In this document: piece by piece, positions 50,934-60,129 of the stretch
How the letters are laid out: the number at the start of each line of letters is the position of its first letter
Numbering within the stretch: the first letter of the stretch is position 1
Assembly: GCA_009841405.1 (NCBI GenBank)
Contig: VXLV01000032.1
Span: 82,174-146,173 of the forward strand
DNA from: Chloroflexota bacterium
Lineage (GTDB): Bacteria > Chloroflexota > Anaerolineae > Aggregatilineales > Phototrophicaceae
Length of the DNA stretch: 64,000 nt
Direction: 5' to 3'
Notes under the pieces: generated by a model
What the model saw: only the letters and a program-made list of their open reading frames with translations
Told to the model about the DNA's origin: nothing
Database searches by the model: none
Position numbers and translations under genes: made by a program

Positions 50934-50963
50934 GGTGTGGGACATCAGTCGACGCCCCACACC
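50934..50963 (-). other. Intercistronic stem-loop between binding protein and permease
   Basis: Perfect 8-bp stem GGTGTGGG / CCCACACC, 14-nt loop. Confidence 0.65.
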
Positions 50964-50981
50964 AATTGAGATTGGCTCGGT

Positions 50982-52310
50982 TTAGCCGTATTCTTCCCAG
51001 AAGGCGTCCAGCAGGCCCTGGATTTCGCCTTCAGCGTTGGCCAGCGCGTCTTCAATGCTGCTGTCGCCGAAGAGAACATCCTCAACCATGCGATTGATGA
51101 TCTGGTTGGCTTCCGGCTGTACCGGCGACACGGCGACGAGATTATCCAGTGCGGCCACGCCGAGCAGCGACTCCGCGCGCGGATGTACAACGCCGTCCTT
51201 CTCGTAGCCATTGCAATCGACCAGCGGCGACGGACGCTGCTGCTGCTGGATGAACCAGCAGGCGCCCTGACCCTCGACTTCCGCCGTCAACCACTTGACC
51301 AGCTTCCAGGCTTCGTCGGGATGGGCGGCATTCTTCGGGACCATATAGCCCCAGCCACCATGGGCGCTGCCGCGGCGCTCGGCGTTTCCGTTCGGGCCAT
51401 AAGGAATCGGCGCCACACCGTAATTCAGGCTTTCGGCATGGTCTTCAACTTGGAAGAGCGTCCAGGAACCGTTGATTTCCATGGACACCAGGCCTTGAAT
51501 CAGCGGCCCCTGGTCAAATTCGCCCGCCATTTCCCAGAAGGCGTTGACTTCTTCAATGCCGTAGTTGATTTCAGCCATGGCTTGCATGAACCCAAGAGCC
51601 TGCGCGCCGGCTTCATTGTTGATGGTGATGGTGCGCAGATCACTGCTGATCCAGTCTTGTCCGTTGGCGTTGAGCCAGGTTAGGAAGGCGCCAGGGCCGC
51701 TGGTGGATTGCGCGTTCAAGCCAATGCGCTCGAGGAAGCTGCCATCGCCGAGTCTAAGCGTTTCAGCGGCTTGCAGCATCTCGTCCCAGGTTTCGGGGAA
51801 GCTGTCGATACCGGCTTCGGCGAAGTGATCGGTGTTGTACCAAACGATATTGTAGGCGCCGCCGCCCGGCAAAGGGAGAATCCAGGTCTGGCCGTTGAAC
51901 TGCGTGCCGGCGAATTCGGAAGCGTGGAAAATCGCCGGATCAACGCCGTCAGCAGCCATATAATCATCCAGCGGGATGATCGACTCGGTAGCGGCGAAGA
52001 AGGGCAGGTCTTGACGGCCAAACATCGTTACGTCAGGCGGGTTGCCGGCGGCGATAGCGGCCAGCAGATTCTGCAAGCGGTTGTCCCAGGGCAAGAATAC
52101 GTTGTCGACGCAGATGCCGGGATGCGCGTCTTCAAAAGCTGCGACTTGCTGTTCCTGCAATGGAATGCGGTTGCCGCCCCAGTGATGCCAGTACGTCAGC
52201 GTAACATCGCCCTCGCAGTCGGGGTTCTGCGCCGAGACCGTCATCGAGAGCGGCATGACCGCCAGGACCATGACCGTGACAAATAACATAAGGGTCGCTT
52301 TCTTAAGCAC
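50982..52310 (-). CDS. Carbohydrate ABC transporter substrate-binding protein
   Basis: Signal peptide MLKKATLMLFVTVMVLAVMPLSMTVSAQ; SBP family 1 pattern. Confidence 0.92.
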   Translation of the reverse strand: MLKKATLMLFVTVMVLAVMPLSMTVSAQNPDCEGDVTLTYWHHWGGNRIPLQEQQVAAFEDAHPGICVDNVFLPWDNRLQNLLAAIAAGNPPDVTMFGRQDLPFFAATESIIPLDDYMAADGVDPAIFHASEFAGTQFNGQTWILPLPGGGAYNIVWYNTDHFAEAGIDSFPETWDEMLQAAETLRLGDGSFLERIGLNAQSTSGPGAFLTWLNANGQDWISSDLRTITINNEAGAQALGFMQAMAEINYGIEEVNAFWEMAGEFDQGPLIQGLVSMEINGSWTLFQVEDHAESLNYGVAPIPYGPNGNAERRGSAHGGWGYMVPKNAAHPDEAWKLVKWLTAEVEGQGACWFIQQQQRPSPLVDCNGYEKDGVVHPRAESLLGVAALDNLVAVSPVQPEANQIINRMVEDVLFGDSSIEDALANAEGEIQGLLDAFWEEYG

Positions 52311-52362
52311 GATTTTCTCCTTTCATCGTGAGTACAGGGTCGCGGGATTGCGATTTCTTCGA

Positions 52363-52390
52363 GATGCGTCCAATTCTCGTCGGACGCATC
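52363..52390 (-). promoter_or_regulatory. Palindrome GATGCGTCC-N10-GGACGCATC upstream of binding-protein gene
   Basis: Perfect 9-bp inverted repeat directly downstream of a minus-strand promoter candidate. Confidence 0.55.
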
Positions 52391-52398
52391 CCGCAGAT

Positions 52399-52427
52399 AA
52401 GATAATGCGAATTGGACAATAATGCAA
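52399..52427 (-). promoter_or_regulatory. Candidate promoter TTGCAT-N17-TATCTT for the sulfatase-operon transporter
   Basis: Read on minus strand in the gap between epimerase and binding-protein genes. Confidence 0.35.
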
Positions 52428-52450
52428 AAGCCATTTTCTCGCGCGGCAGC

Positions 52451-53230
52451 TTACAGGCGATGCAAGCCGCGTAGCAAAGCATCGCGCCCAGCGGCGAGCG
52501 CGCGGGCGGGATTGGGCAAGCCCGGGCTCAGTTCCAGGCTGAGTGCGCCCTGATAGTCGATATCGGCCAGGGCTTGCAGCGTGGCGTCGAGCGACTCCTC
52601 TGTCATCACGCCGTCCAACAGCGCCCAATGCAAGTCGCTGACGCCGTCGTTGTCGTCGAAGTGCATGTAGCCCAGCCGGTCGCCCGCGTTCAGGATGGCG
52701 CTGGCGGGCTCCTCGCCGGTCATCTGCAGGTGACCGCTGTCGATCAGCAGGTACAAGTTGGGATGGTCCGCGCGCCTGATGAACTCCAGCGTTTCGCTGG
52801 CTGTCGGCAGCGTCGTGCCCGGGAAGTGCTCCAGCGCCAATTTGACGCCGAACCCGGCGGCGAGATCCGCCAGGCCTGCGAGCGAATCGCGAAAGCGGGC
52901 TAATGCGTTTGGGCTGCTGTCTTTGCCCGGCACGACGTAGGCTGACTCAGCCCCCAAATGCCCGGCGAGCGCGATTCCGCTCGCGACATTATCGAAGGCT
53001 GTCTTTCGTTTATCGGCGTCGGCGTGATCCAGGGCCGCGCCCGCCGGCATGGCGAATGACGCGCCGACGCAGGACACGCGCAAGCCCAGCTCCTGCGCCA
53101 GCAGCCGGCTCTCCAGCGCGCGGAGGTGGGTCGGCTGAATGTCGATCCAGTCGAAACCGAGCGCCCGCGCCTCTCGCAGAATCTCGGTTTCCATGCCTGC
53201 CAGCGCCCAAATGCAACAAGCGATCTTCAT
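52451..53230 (-). CDS. Sugar phosphate isomerase/epimerase (TIM barrel)
   Basis: LYLLIDSGHLQMTGE, MHFDDNDGVSDLHWALLDG; family architecture. Confidence 0.87.
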   Translation of the reverse strand: MKIACCIWALAGMETEILREARALGFDWIDIQPTHLRALESRLLAQELGLRVSCVGASFAMPAGAALDHADADKRKTAFDNVASGIALAGHLGAESAYVVPGKDSSPNALARFRDSLAGLADLAAGFGVKLALEHFPGTTLPTASETLEFIRRADHPNLYLLIDSGHLQMTGEEPASAILNAGDRLGYMHFDDNDGVSDLHWALLDGVMTEESLDATLQALADIDYQGALSLELSPGLPNPARALAAGRDALLRGLHRL

Positions 53231-53297
53231 CCGGCGTCCTTTCTCGCAGCGACATTTCCAGGGGCGATACTAGCGCATGCCTATGCGCTTGTCACGG

Positions 53298-53326
53298 TTT
53301 GACAAGGCGGCGGGCCGGTCGTACAC
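53298..53326 (+). promoter_or_regulatory. Promoter TTGACA-N17-TACACT for SDR gene
   Basis: Perfect -35 and 17-bp spacer; 31 bp upstream of ATG. Confidence 0.65.
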
Positions 53327-53357
53327 TTGGCGGGGTCGTCAATAGACGGGAGAGACA

Positions 53358-54104
53358 ATGGATCGGAAAACCGCGCTCATCACCGGGGCTGGCTCGGGCA
53401 TTGGCCGCGTGACCGCCCTGGCGCTATGGGAGGCGGGCTATACGCTCGCGCTTGCCGGCCGCCGCGAAGACAAATTACGCGAAACCCGAGCCGCCGCCGG
53501 CGTCGGCGCCGAGCGCGCTTTGATCGTCCCGACCGATGTCAGCGACCGCGAGGCCGTGGTTCGACTCTTTGCCGAGACGAAAGCGAAATTCGGCCGGCTG
53601 GATGTCCTGTTCAACAATGCCGGCATCAACGCGCCGGCGATTCCGCTCGAAGAGCTCAGCGAGGCGCAATGGCGCGATGTCGTTGCCGTTAACCTCACCG
53701 GCGCGTTCTGGTGCTTGCAAGAAGCCTACAAGCTGATGAAGGCGCAGCGACCGCAGGGCGGCCGGATCATCAACAACGGCTCGATCTCCGCGCACGCGCC
53801 GCGGCCGCATTCGGCCGCTTACACCGCGACCAAGCACGCCATGACCGGGCTCACCAAGTCCACGGCGCTGGATGGCCGCGCCTACAATATCGCTTGCGGG
53901 CAGATCGACATCGGCAATGCGCGCACTGAAATGTCAGACCGGCAGCAAGAGCGCCTGCGGGCCGCGGCTGGCTCGGCGGAGCCGCAAATAGACGCGCGCC
54001 ACGTCGCTGATGCCGTGCTGTACATGGCTAATCTACCCTTGAGCGCAAATGTCTTGTTCATGACGGTCATGGCCAAGGATATGCCCTATGTGGGCCGGGG
54101 CTAA
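53358..54104 (+). CDS. SDR family oxidoreductase
   Basis: [18 protein letters not shown] catalytic motif. Confidence 0.94.
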   Translation: MDRKTALITGAGSGIGRVTALALWEAGYTLALAGRREDKLRETRAAAGVGAERALIVPTDVSDREAVVRLFAETKAKFGRLDVLFNNAGINAPAIPLEELSEAQWRDVVAVNLTGAFWCLQEAYKLMKAQRPQGGRIINNGSISAHAPRPHSAAYTATKHAMTGLTKSTALDGRAYNIACGQIDIGNARTEMSDRQQERLRAAAGSAEPQIDARHVADAVLYMANLPLSANVLFMTVMAKDMPYVGRG

Positions 54105-54110
54105 GCGCGC

Positions 54111-55532
54111 ATGAGCGAACTGATATGGAAGACGGCGGTCGAGCTGGCGGCGATGATCAAGCGCGGCGAAGTCTCGGCTGTGGATGTATTAAAAGCGCAC
54201 CTCGAGCGGATTGACGCGGTCAATCCGGCGCTCAACGCCATCGTCACCTACTTGCCGGAGGAAGCGCTGGCATTGGCGCGCGCTGCGGATGAGAAGCAGG
54301 CGCGCGGCGACGATCTCGGCCTGCTGCATGGCTTGCCGATCGCGCACAAGGACCTTTTCGAAACGGCCGGCATTCGCACGACCATGGGCTCGGCCGCCTT
54401 CAGCGACTACATTCCCGAGGCGGACGACCTGATCATCGCGCGCTTGAAGCGGGACGGCTGCATCACCATCGGCAAAACCAATGTGCCCGAATTTGGCGCT
54501 GGCTCGCATACCTTCAATCCGGTCTTCGGCGCAACTTGCAATCCCTACGACCTGTCCAGGACCTGCGGCGGCAGCAGCGGCGGCGCGGCGGTGGCGCTGG
54601 CGGCCGGCATGATCCCGATCGCCGATGGCAGCGATATGGGCGGCTCCCTGCGCAACCCGGCCAGCTTCTGCAATATCGTCGGCCTGCGCCCGACGCCCGG
54701 CCGCGTGCCCAGCTACCCCAAGGGCAACGCCTGGTCGACGCTCTCGGTGGACGGCCCAATGGGGCGGACCGTGCAAGATGTCGCCTTGATGCTGCAAGCC
54801 ATCGCCGGTTACGACAGCCGCGCGCCCATCTCATTGGAACAGCCGGGCTCAGCCTTCGCCGCTGACCTTGAGCGCGACTTCGCCGGTGTTCGAATGGCCT
54901 GGAGCCCCGATCTGGGCGGCTTGCCCATTGACCCGCAAGTGACCGCGACGATCGAGGCGCAGCTCCCGGTCTTCGGCGATTTGGGTTGCATCGTCGACGA
55001 GGCCGCGCCGGATTTCAGCGACGCTTACGAGATCTTTCAGACCCTGCGCGCCTGGAACTTTGAACTGTCTTTCGCCGAGCATTTCGCGCAATTCGGCGAG
55101 GATGCCTTCAAGGAAACCATCCGCTGGAATGCGGCCCAGGGCAGAAAATTGAGCGCCGGGCAAATTAGCCGGACCGAGGCGAAGCGCACTGAACTATTCC
55201 ACCGCGTGCGAGAGTTCCTGGAGACCTACGAGTATCTCCTGTTGCCGACAGCGCAAGTCCCGCCCTTTCCCATAGAGACGGAATATCCCACGGAGATTGC
55301 CGGCGTCGCTATGAAAACGTATATCGACTGGATGATGAGCTGCGCCTATATCACGGTCACGGGTCTGCCTGCGATTTCAGTCCCTTGCGGCTTCACGGCC
55401 GACGGGTTGCCCGTCGGCTTGCAGATAGTCGGGCGTCCGCGCGCGGACTTCGCCGTGCTGCAGTTGGCGTACGCGTTCCAGGAGGCGACCCGCTTCTATG
55501 AACAGCGGCCGCCACTAGACGAGACTGACTGA
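54111..55532 (+). CDS. Amidase signature family enzyme
   Basis: Ser-Ser-Lys triad: AHKDLF, CGGSSGGAAVALAAG, GSDMGGSLRNPASF. Confidence 0.94.
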   Translation: MSELIWKTAVELAAMIKRGEVSAVDVLKAHLERIDAVNPALNAIVTYLPEEALALARAADEKQARGDDLGLLHGLPIAHKDLFETAGIRTTMGSAAFSDYIPEADDLIIARLKRDGCITIGKTNVPEFGAGSHTFNPVFGATCNPYDLSRTCGGSSGGAAVALAAGMIPIADGSDMGGSLRNPASFCNIVGLRPTPGRVPSYPKGNAWSTLSVDGPMGRTVQDVALMLQAIAGYDSRAPISLEQPGSAFAADLERDFAGVRMAWSPDLGGLPIDPQVTATIEAQLPVFGDLGCIVDEAAPDFSDAYEIFQTLRAWNFELSFAEHFAQFGEDAFKETIRWNAAQGRKLSAGQISRTEAKRTELFHRVREFLETYEYLLLPTAQVPPFPIETEYPTEIAGVAMKTYIDWMMSCAYITVTGLPAISVPCGFTADGLPVGLQIVGRPRADFAVLQLAYAFQEATRFYEQRPPLDETD

Positions 55533-55597
55533 CAGGCGCTCGCTTCGGCTGATGTACGTCAGCGCCACTGCCGGATCAGGGCGACTGGAGACAGCGC

Positions 55598-57160
55598 TTG
55601 GACCTCAACCTCATAAACTGGCTGCTCGCGCTTTCGCCCGTCCTAACGGTGCTGCTGCTAATGGTTGGCCTGGGCTGGGGCGGCAGCCGCGCCGGCGTGG
55701 CGGGCTTCCTGGTCGCGCTGGTTCTATCACAGACTACCTTCGGCGGCGGCCTTGATTTGGCGGCGGTCGCTATCGGCAAGTCCGTTTTTCTCGCCGTCGA
55801 TGTCTTGTACATCGTTTGGATGGCGCTCTTCTTTTACAACGTGACAAATGAGGCGGGCGCGGTCGCCTTGATTGGCCGCAGCCTGCCGCGTCTGACTTCG
55901 GATCGCGCCGCGCAGAGCTTGCTCATCAGCTGGGTTTTCGTCTCGCTCTTGCAGGGGGTTGGCGGCTTCGGCGTGCCAGTGGCGGTAGTCGCGCCCTTGC
56001 TGGTCGGCCTGGGATATACCGCCACGCAATCGGTCATCATGGCGGCGCTCGGCCACGGCTGGGCAGTGACCTTCGGGTCGCTGGGCACGTCGTTTGTCGC
56101 CTTGACCGCGGTCACGGGTTTGGCGGGCGAGGCGCTGGCGCATGACGCGGCGCTTATTCTGGGTTTGGCCGGCTTCTTCAGCGGCGGTCTGGTCGCCTTT
56201 GTAAGCGCGGGCTGGGGCGGCTTCCTGCGCTCGCTACCCATGCTGTTCGTCGTCGGCTCGGTCATGGGTCTCACGCAGTGGTGGATCGCCGCCAATGGCA
56301 TGTGGACCCTGGGCTCGACTTCGGGCGCGTTAGCCGGCGCAGTCGTCGGCGTCGTCTATGTGCTGTCGCCCTTTCATTCGGCCGAGAAGAACGCGGCGGC
56401 GAATGTCGGCAGCGAGCGCCCGCAAGACATCGCGCTGGCGCTGGCCGCATACCTCATACTTCTGATTCTTGCGTTTTCAGCGAACCTCATCGGCCCGCTT
56501 GAGCAGCTCGTGGACGCGCTTATCATCCAGGTCGACTTCCCGGCGGTGGCGACCCGTTTTGGCTGGCAAGTCTCCGCCGAGAGCGGGCGCGGCATCAGCG
56601 TATTCGGCCACGCCGGGGCGATTCTGTTTTATGCGGGCGGCATCGCCTTCCTGTTGTATCGTCGCGCCGGCTACTATGAGTCCGCGGACGTTTGGCGCGA
56701 GATCTGGACCAAGGTGCGCCGGTCCGCGTCCAAGTCCACGGTGTCCATCCTGGCGCTGGTGGCGATGGCGGCATTGATGACGCATACCGGCATGACGCAG
56801 ATCATCGCGCGCGGCATCAGCCAGACCTTCAGCGCTGCGCTCTATCCCCTGGTCGCGCCCTTCATCGGCGCGCTGGGCGCATTCATGACCGGCAGCAACA
56901 CCAACTCCAACGTCGTCTTCGGCGCTCTCCAGCAGGAGACGGCGACCCTGCTGGGGCTGAGCGTGCCAGTGTTGCTCGCTGGGCAGACGGCGGGCGCTTC
57001 GCTGGGCAGCGTGCTCGCGCCGGCCAAAGTCATCGTTGGCTGCAGCACGGTTGGGCTGGCGGGGCAGGAAGGGCCGGTGATCCGGCGCATGCTGCTGCTG
57101 GGGCTGATCCCGGTCGCCTTTGTCGCGCTTTTCACATTCGCGAGGTTGGCGGGCTCATGA
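55598..57160 (+). CDS. L-lactate permease (LctP) family transporter
   Basis: LLQGVGGFGVPVAVVAPLLVGLGY and FMTGSNTNSNVVFGALQ; TTG start. Confidence 0.88.
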   Translation: MDLNLINWLLALSPVLTVLLLMVGLGWGGSRAGVAGFLVALVLSQTTFGGGLDLAAVAIGKSVFLAVDVLYIVWMALFFYNVTNEAGAVALIGRSLPRLTSDRAAQSLLISWVFVSLLQGVGGFGVPVAVVAPLLVGLGYTATQSVIMAALGHGWAVTFGSLGTSFVALTAVTGLAGEALAHDAALILGLAGFFSGGLVAFVSAGWGGFLRSLPMLFVVGSVMGLTQWWIAANGMWTLGSTSGALAGAVVGVVYVLSPFHSAEKNAAANVGSERPQDIALALAAYLILLILAFSANLIGPLEQLVDALIIQVDFPAVATRFGWQVSAESGRGISVFGHAGAILFYAGGIAFLLYRRAGYYESADVWREIWTKVRRSASKSTVSILALVAMAALMTHTGMTQIIARGISQTFSAALYPLVAPFIGALGAFMTGSNTNSNVVFGALQQETATLLGLSVPVLLAGQTAGASLGSVLAPAKVIVGCSTVGLAGQEGPVIRRMLLLGLIPVAFVALFTFARLAGS

Positions 57161-57271
57161 TTCGCCCGACCTTTCACGCTGTCGATTGCAAGGCATTATG
57201 ATTGCGCGAAAAGTAAACGGTGGCAGCGCGCGCAGTCGCGGCGGGCAAGTAGTCAATCTGGAGGGTGTGCG

Positions 57272-58528
57272 ATGAGTGAACTAGCGCTATTCGGGGGCAG
57301 CAAAACGCGGACGGCGGCATATCCCAGCTGGCCGGTGCATGACGAGCGCGATGTCGAAGCGGTCGCAGCGGTCGTGCGCAGCGGCAATTGGGGCGGCTTC
57401 CCCTACCCGGGCCCGCAGACACAGCGCTTTCTTGACGCTTTCGTCGAGATGCAGCGCGGCGAATATGCCGTCGCCGTCATGAATGGCACCATCACGATGG
57501 AGGTCGCCCTGCGCGCGGCCGGCATCGGCTGGGGCGATGAAGTTCTGGTTCCCGCTTACACCTTCCAGGCGACCGCCTCCGCGCCGATGATGGCGGGCGC
57601 GATTCCGGTGCTGGTTGATATTGATCCCGATACCTTCTGCATCGACCCCAAGGCGATTGAAGCTGCGATTACTGAGAAGACGCGCGCCATCATCCCGGTG
57701 CATATCGCCTCGCAGATGGCGGATATGGACGCCATCATGGCCATCGCCGAGCGGCATAACTTGATTGTTATTGAAGACGCCGCCCATGCCCACGGCGCGG
57801 TATGGTCGGGTCAAGGCGCCGGCGCCCTCGGGCACTTCGGCTCTTTCAGCATGCAATCGACCAAGATCATGACCGCCGGCGAGGGCGGCGTATTGCTTTG
57901 CCGCTCGCAAGAACACGCCTGGCGCGCGGCCAGCATCATCGACTGCGGACGACCGCATGACCCGGCCGGCGAGCTCTACACGCAGGGCGGCAACTATCGC
58001 ATGACCGAGTTGCAAGCAGCGCTGCTGAATGTCGCCCTGGAGCGCTTCCCGGCGCAAGCCAAACAGCGCGCAGAATCTGCAAAATATTTGGACGAAGCGC
58101 TCAGCGAGGTCGAGGGCGTTCGCGTTTTGCCGCGCGACGCTCGACACGAAAAGCGGGCGCTCTACCGCTACATCTTCGCTGTCGATCCTGATGCCTTTGG
58201 CGCGACCAACAGAATTGTCGCGCGAGCAATGCAAGCCGAGGGCATCCTCTGCTGGAGCGGTTATGACCCCATGTATCGCTACGATCTCTTTCGTCCGCAA
58301 GAGTCGCGCCTGGCTGTGCCCTCAGCATTCCCCGAGTACTTTGAGCTTGAGAACATGCGCTTGCCCGTCACCGAGCGCATCAGTACGCAAGAGGGCTTGT
58401 GGCTCGATGAGGAGATATTCCGCGAAGGCGAAAGCGCGGTGGATGAAGTTGTCGCCGCCCTGAAGAAAGTGCGGGCGGCGCTGGCCGGCGACCCGACGTT
58501 GGCGGAAAGGATTCGCGCCCTCGAATAG
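57272..58528 (+). CDS. DegT/DnrJ/EryC1/StrS family PLP aminotransferase
   Basis: VIEDAAHAHGAVW, FGSFSMQSTKIMTAGEGGVL (PLP Lys), NYRMTELQAALL. Confidence 0.94.
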   Translation: MSELALFGGSKTRTAAYPSWPVHDERDVEAVAAVVRSGNWGGFPYPGPQTQRFLDAFVEMQRGEYAVAVMNGTITMEVALRAAGIGWGDEVLVPAYTFQATASAPMMAGAIPVLVDIDPDTFCIDPKAIEAAITEKTRAIIPVHIASQMADMDAIMAIAERHNLIVIEDAAHAHGAVWSGQGAGALGHFGSFSMQSTKIMTAGEGGVLLCRSQEHAWRAASIIDCGRPHDPAGELYTQGGNYRMTELQAALLNVALERFPAQAKQRAESAKYLDEALSEVEGVRVLPRDARHEKRALYRYIFAVDPDAFGATNRIVARAMQAEGILCWSGYDPMYRYDLFRPQESRLAVPSAFPEYFELENMRLPVTERISTQEGLWLDEEIFREGESAVDEVVAALKKVRAALAGDPTLAERIRALE

Positions 58529-60127
58529 CTAGCGTTTGCGTACGGTTGTGGGGTAGCCGACCGGGTCGAGCATGACATCGATAAGCATGGGGGCGCGCCG
58601 GGACAATCCCGCCTGGATCGCGGCGTCGCATTCCGCGCGCGTCTCCACGCGGCGGTATGCAATGCCATAAGCGCCGGCGATGAGTTCAAAGTCTGGATTT
58701 TGAAACTCCGTGCCATAGGCAGCGCGCCCCGCGCGAAGTTGCGCCGAGCGAATCAGGTCGAGCGCGGCGTCGTTCATGATGAAGACCAGCACCGGCAGTC
58801 GCCGCTCCGCCAGCAAACCCAGTTCGCCTATGACCATGGCCAGACCGGCATCGCCCGTGATGCAGACGGCGGGCTCGCCCGTGACCGCCGCCGCCGCGAT
58901 GGCGCTGCATAGGCCGAAGCCCATCGCCGAGAGCCCATTCGAGACGAAGTAGCGATTGGGCGCGCGCGCCGGCCAATTCAGCGCCGCGAAGATCTTGTGC
59001 GAGCCGACATCGGTAGTGACGATCATGTCGTCAGGCGTGTACTCGCGTAGCGCTGCCAGGAAGGTCTGCGGCAGGATGCGCCCGGCGCGAGGGGCGGGCA
59101 GACTGATCCGGCTCTGCGCATCGCGAAACTGCTTGACGCGCGCCGCGCCCCAGCTTTCCGCTGTCGGGCCGCTCAGGTCCGCCAGCGAGTCCAGGCTGTC
59201 GCTGACGGGGCCGACCGCTTCCCAAGCGCTGGGTATCGGCGGGTCGCGGTTTTCCCAGGCGGCGATCCAGACCAGCGGCGTGTCGTAGTCCCAGGGCTTG
59301 ACCAGCTCAACGACATCAAAGCCGATGGCGACGATGCAGTCGGCTTCATCCAGCAATTCATAGACCGGGTCCGCGCGCGTCAGTCCGGCCGTGCCGGCGA
59401 AGAGTGGATGATCGGCTGGCATGAGTCCTTTGCTTTTGGGCGTGTCAATCAAGGGCGCGCGCAGTGTCTCAGCGAGTTCGCGGATCGCGTCGTAGGGCGC
59501 GTCCGCTGCCAACCCCAAACCGGCCACGATGATTGGCTTCCGCTTGTCCGACAGCAGCGCGTTCAAGGCATCGAGTTCAAGATCAAGCCGCGGCGCGGGT
59601 GCGATTGCCGGCAGCGCCGCGGCACGCTCTATCTCTTGCCGGGCGATACGATTGTGCAGGCCGAGATGAACCGGGCCAGGCCTTCCGGCCACTGCAAGGC
59701 GCAGCGCGTCGTGAATTGTTCGCGCCGCATTCGACGCCGTGAGCTCCGCCGAGAATTTGCAGATTGGCTGGAACAGGGCGGCCAGGTCAAGCGCCTGATG
59801 CGTGTGGCGGTCGGCCAGGTCAGGGTCGCTTGTCGCCGTGATCATCAGCACAGGCGCGCGGTCGAGATGCGCGTGCGCCAGGCCGGCGACGGCGTTGGCC
59901 GCGCCCGGGCCAAGCGTCGTAAGCGCTACGCCTATTGTGCCCCTCAAGCGCGCCTCGGTTGCCGCCATGAAACAAGCGCTGCTCTCATTCCTGACCAGCA
60001 CGAATTCGAGTCCACGCCGGCGGATCGCGTCTAGGATCTCGACATTTTCGCCGCCGGGCAAGCCGTAGACGCGCTTGACGCCGGCGGCTTGCAGCGTAGC
60101 AGCGAAGTGGTCAGCGACAGTCGCCAT
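58529..60127 (-). CDS. Thiamine-pyrophosphate-dependent enzyme (acetolactate synthase-like fold)
   Basis: VLVRNESSACFMA catalytic Glu region, TTLGPGAANAVAGLAHAH, ITGDAGLAMVIGELGLL...MND. Confidence 0.92.
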   Translation of the reverse strand: MATVADHFAATLQAAGVKRVYGLPGGENVEILDAIRRRGLEFVLVRNESSACFMAATEARLRGTIGVALTTLGPGAANAVAGLAHAHLDRAPVLMITATSDPDLADRHTHQALDLAALFQPICKFSAELTASNAARTIHDALRLAVAGRPGPVHLGLHNRIARQEIERAAALPAIAPAPRLDLELDALNALLSDKRKPIIVAGLGLAADAPYDAIRELAETLRAPLIDTPKSKGLMPADHPLFAGTAGLTRADPVYELLDEADCIVAIGFDVVELVKPWDYDTPLVWIAAWENRDPPIPSAWEAVGPVSDSLDSLADLSGPTAESWGAARVKQFRDAQSRISLPAPRAGRILPQTFLAALREYTPDDMIVTTDVGSHKIFAALNWPARAPNRYFVSNGLSAMGFGLCSAIAAAAVTGEPAVCITGDAGLAMVIGELGLLAERRLPVLVFIMNDAALDLIRSAQLRAGRAAYGTEFQNPDFELIAGAYGIAYRRVETRAECDAAIQAGLSRRAPMLIDVMLDPVGYPTTVRKR

Positions 60128-60129
60128 AA

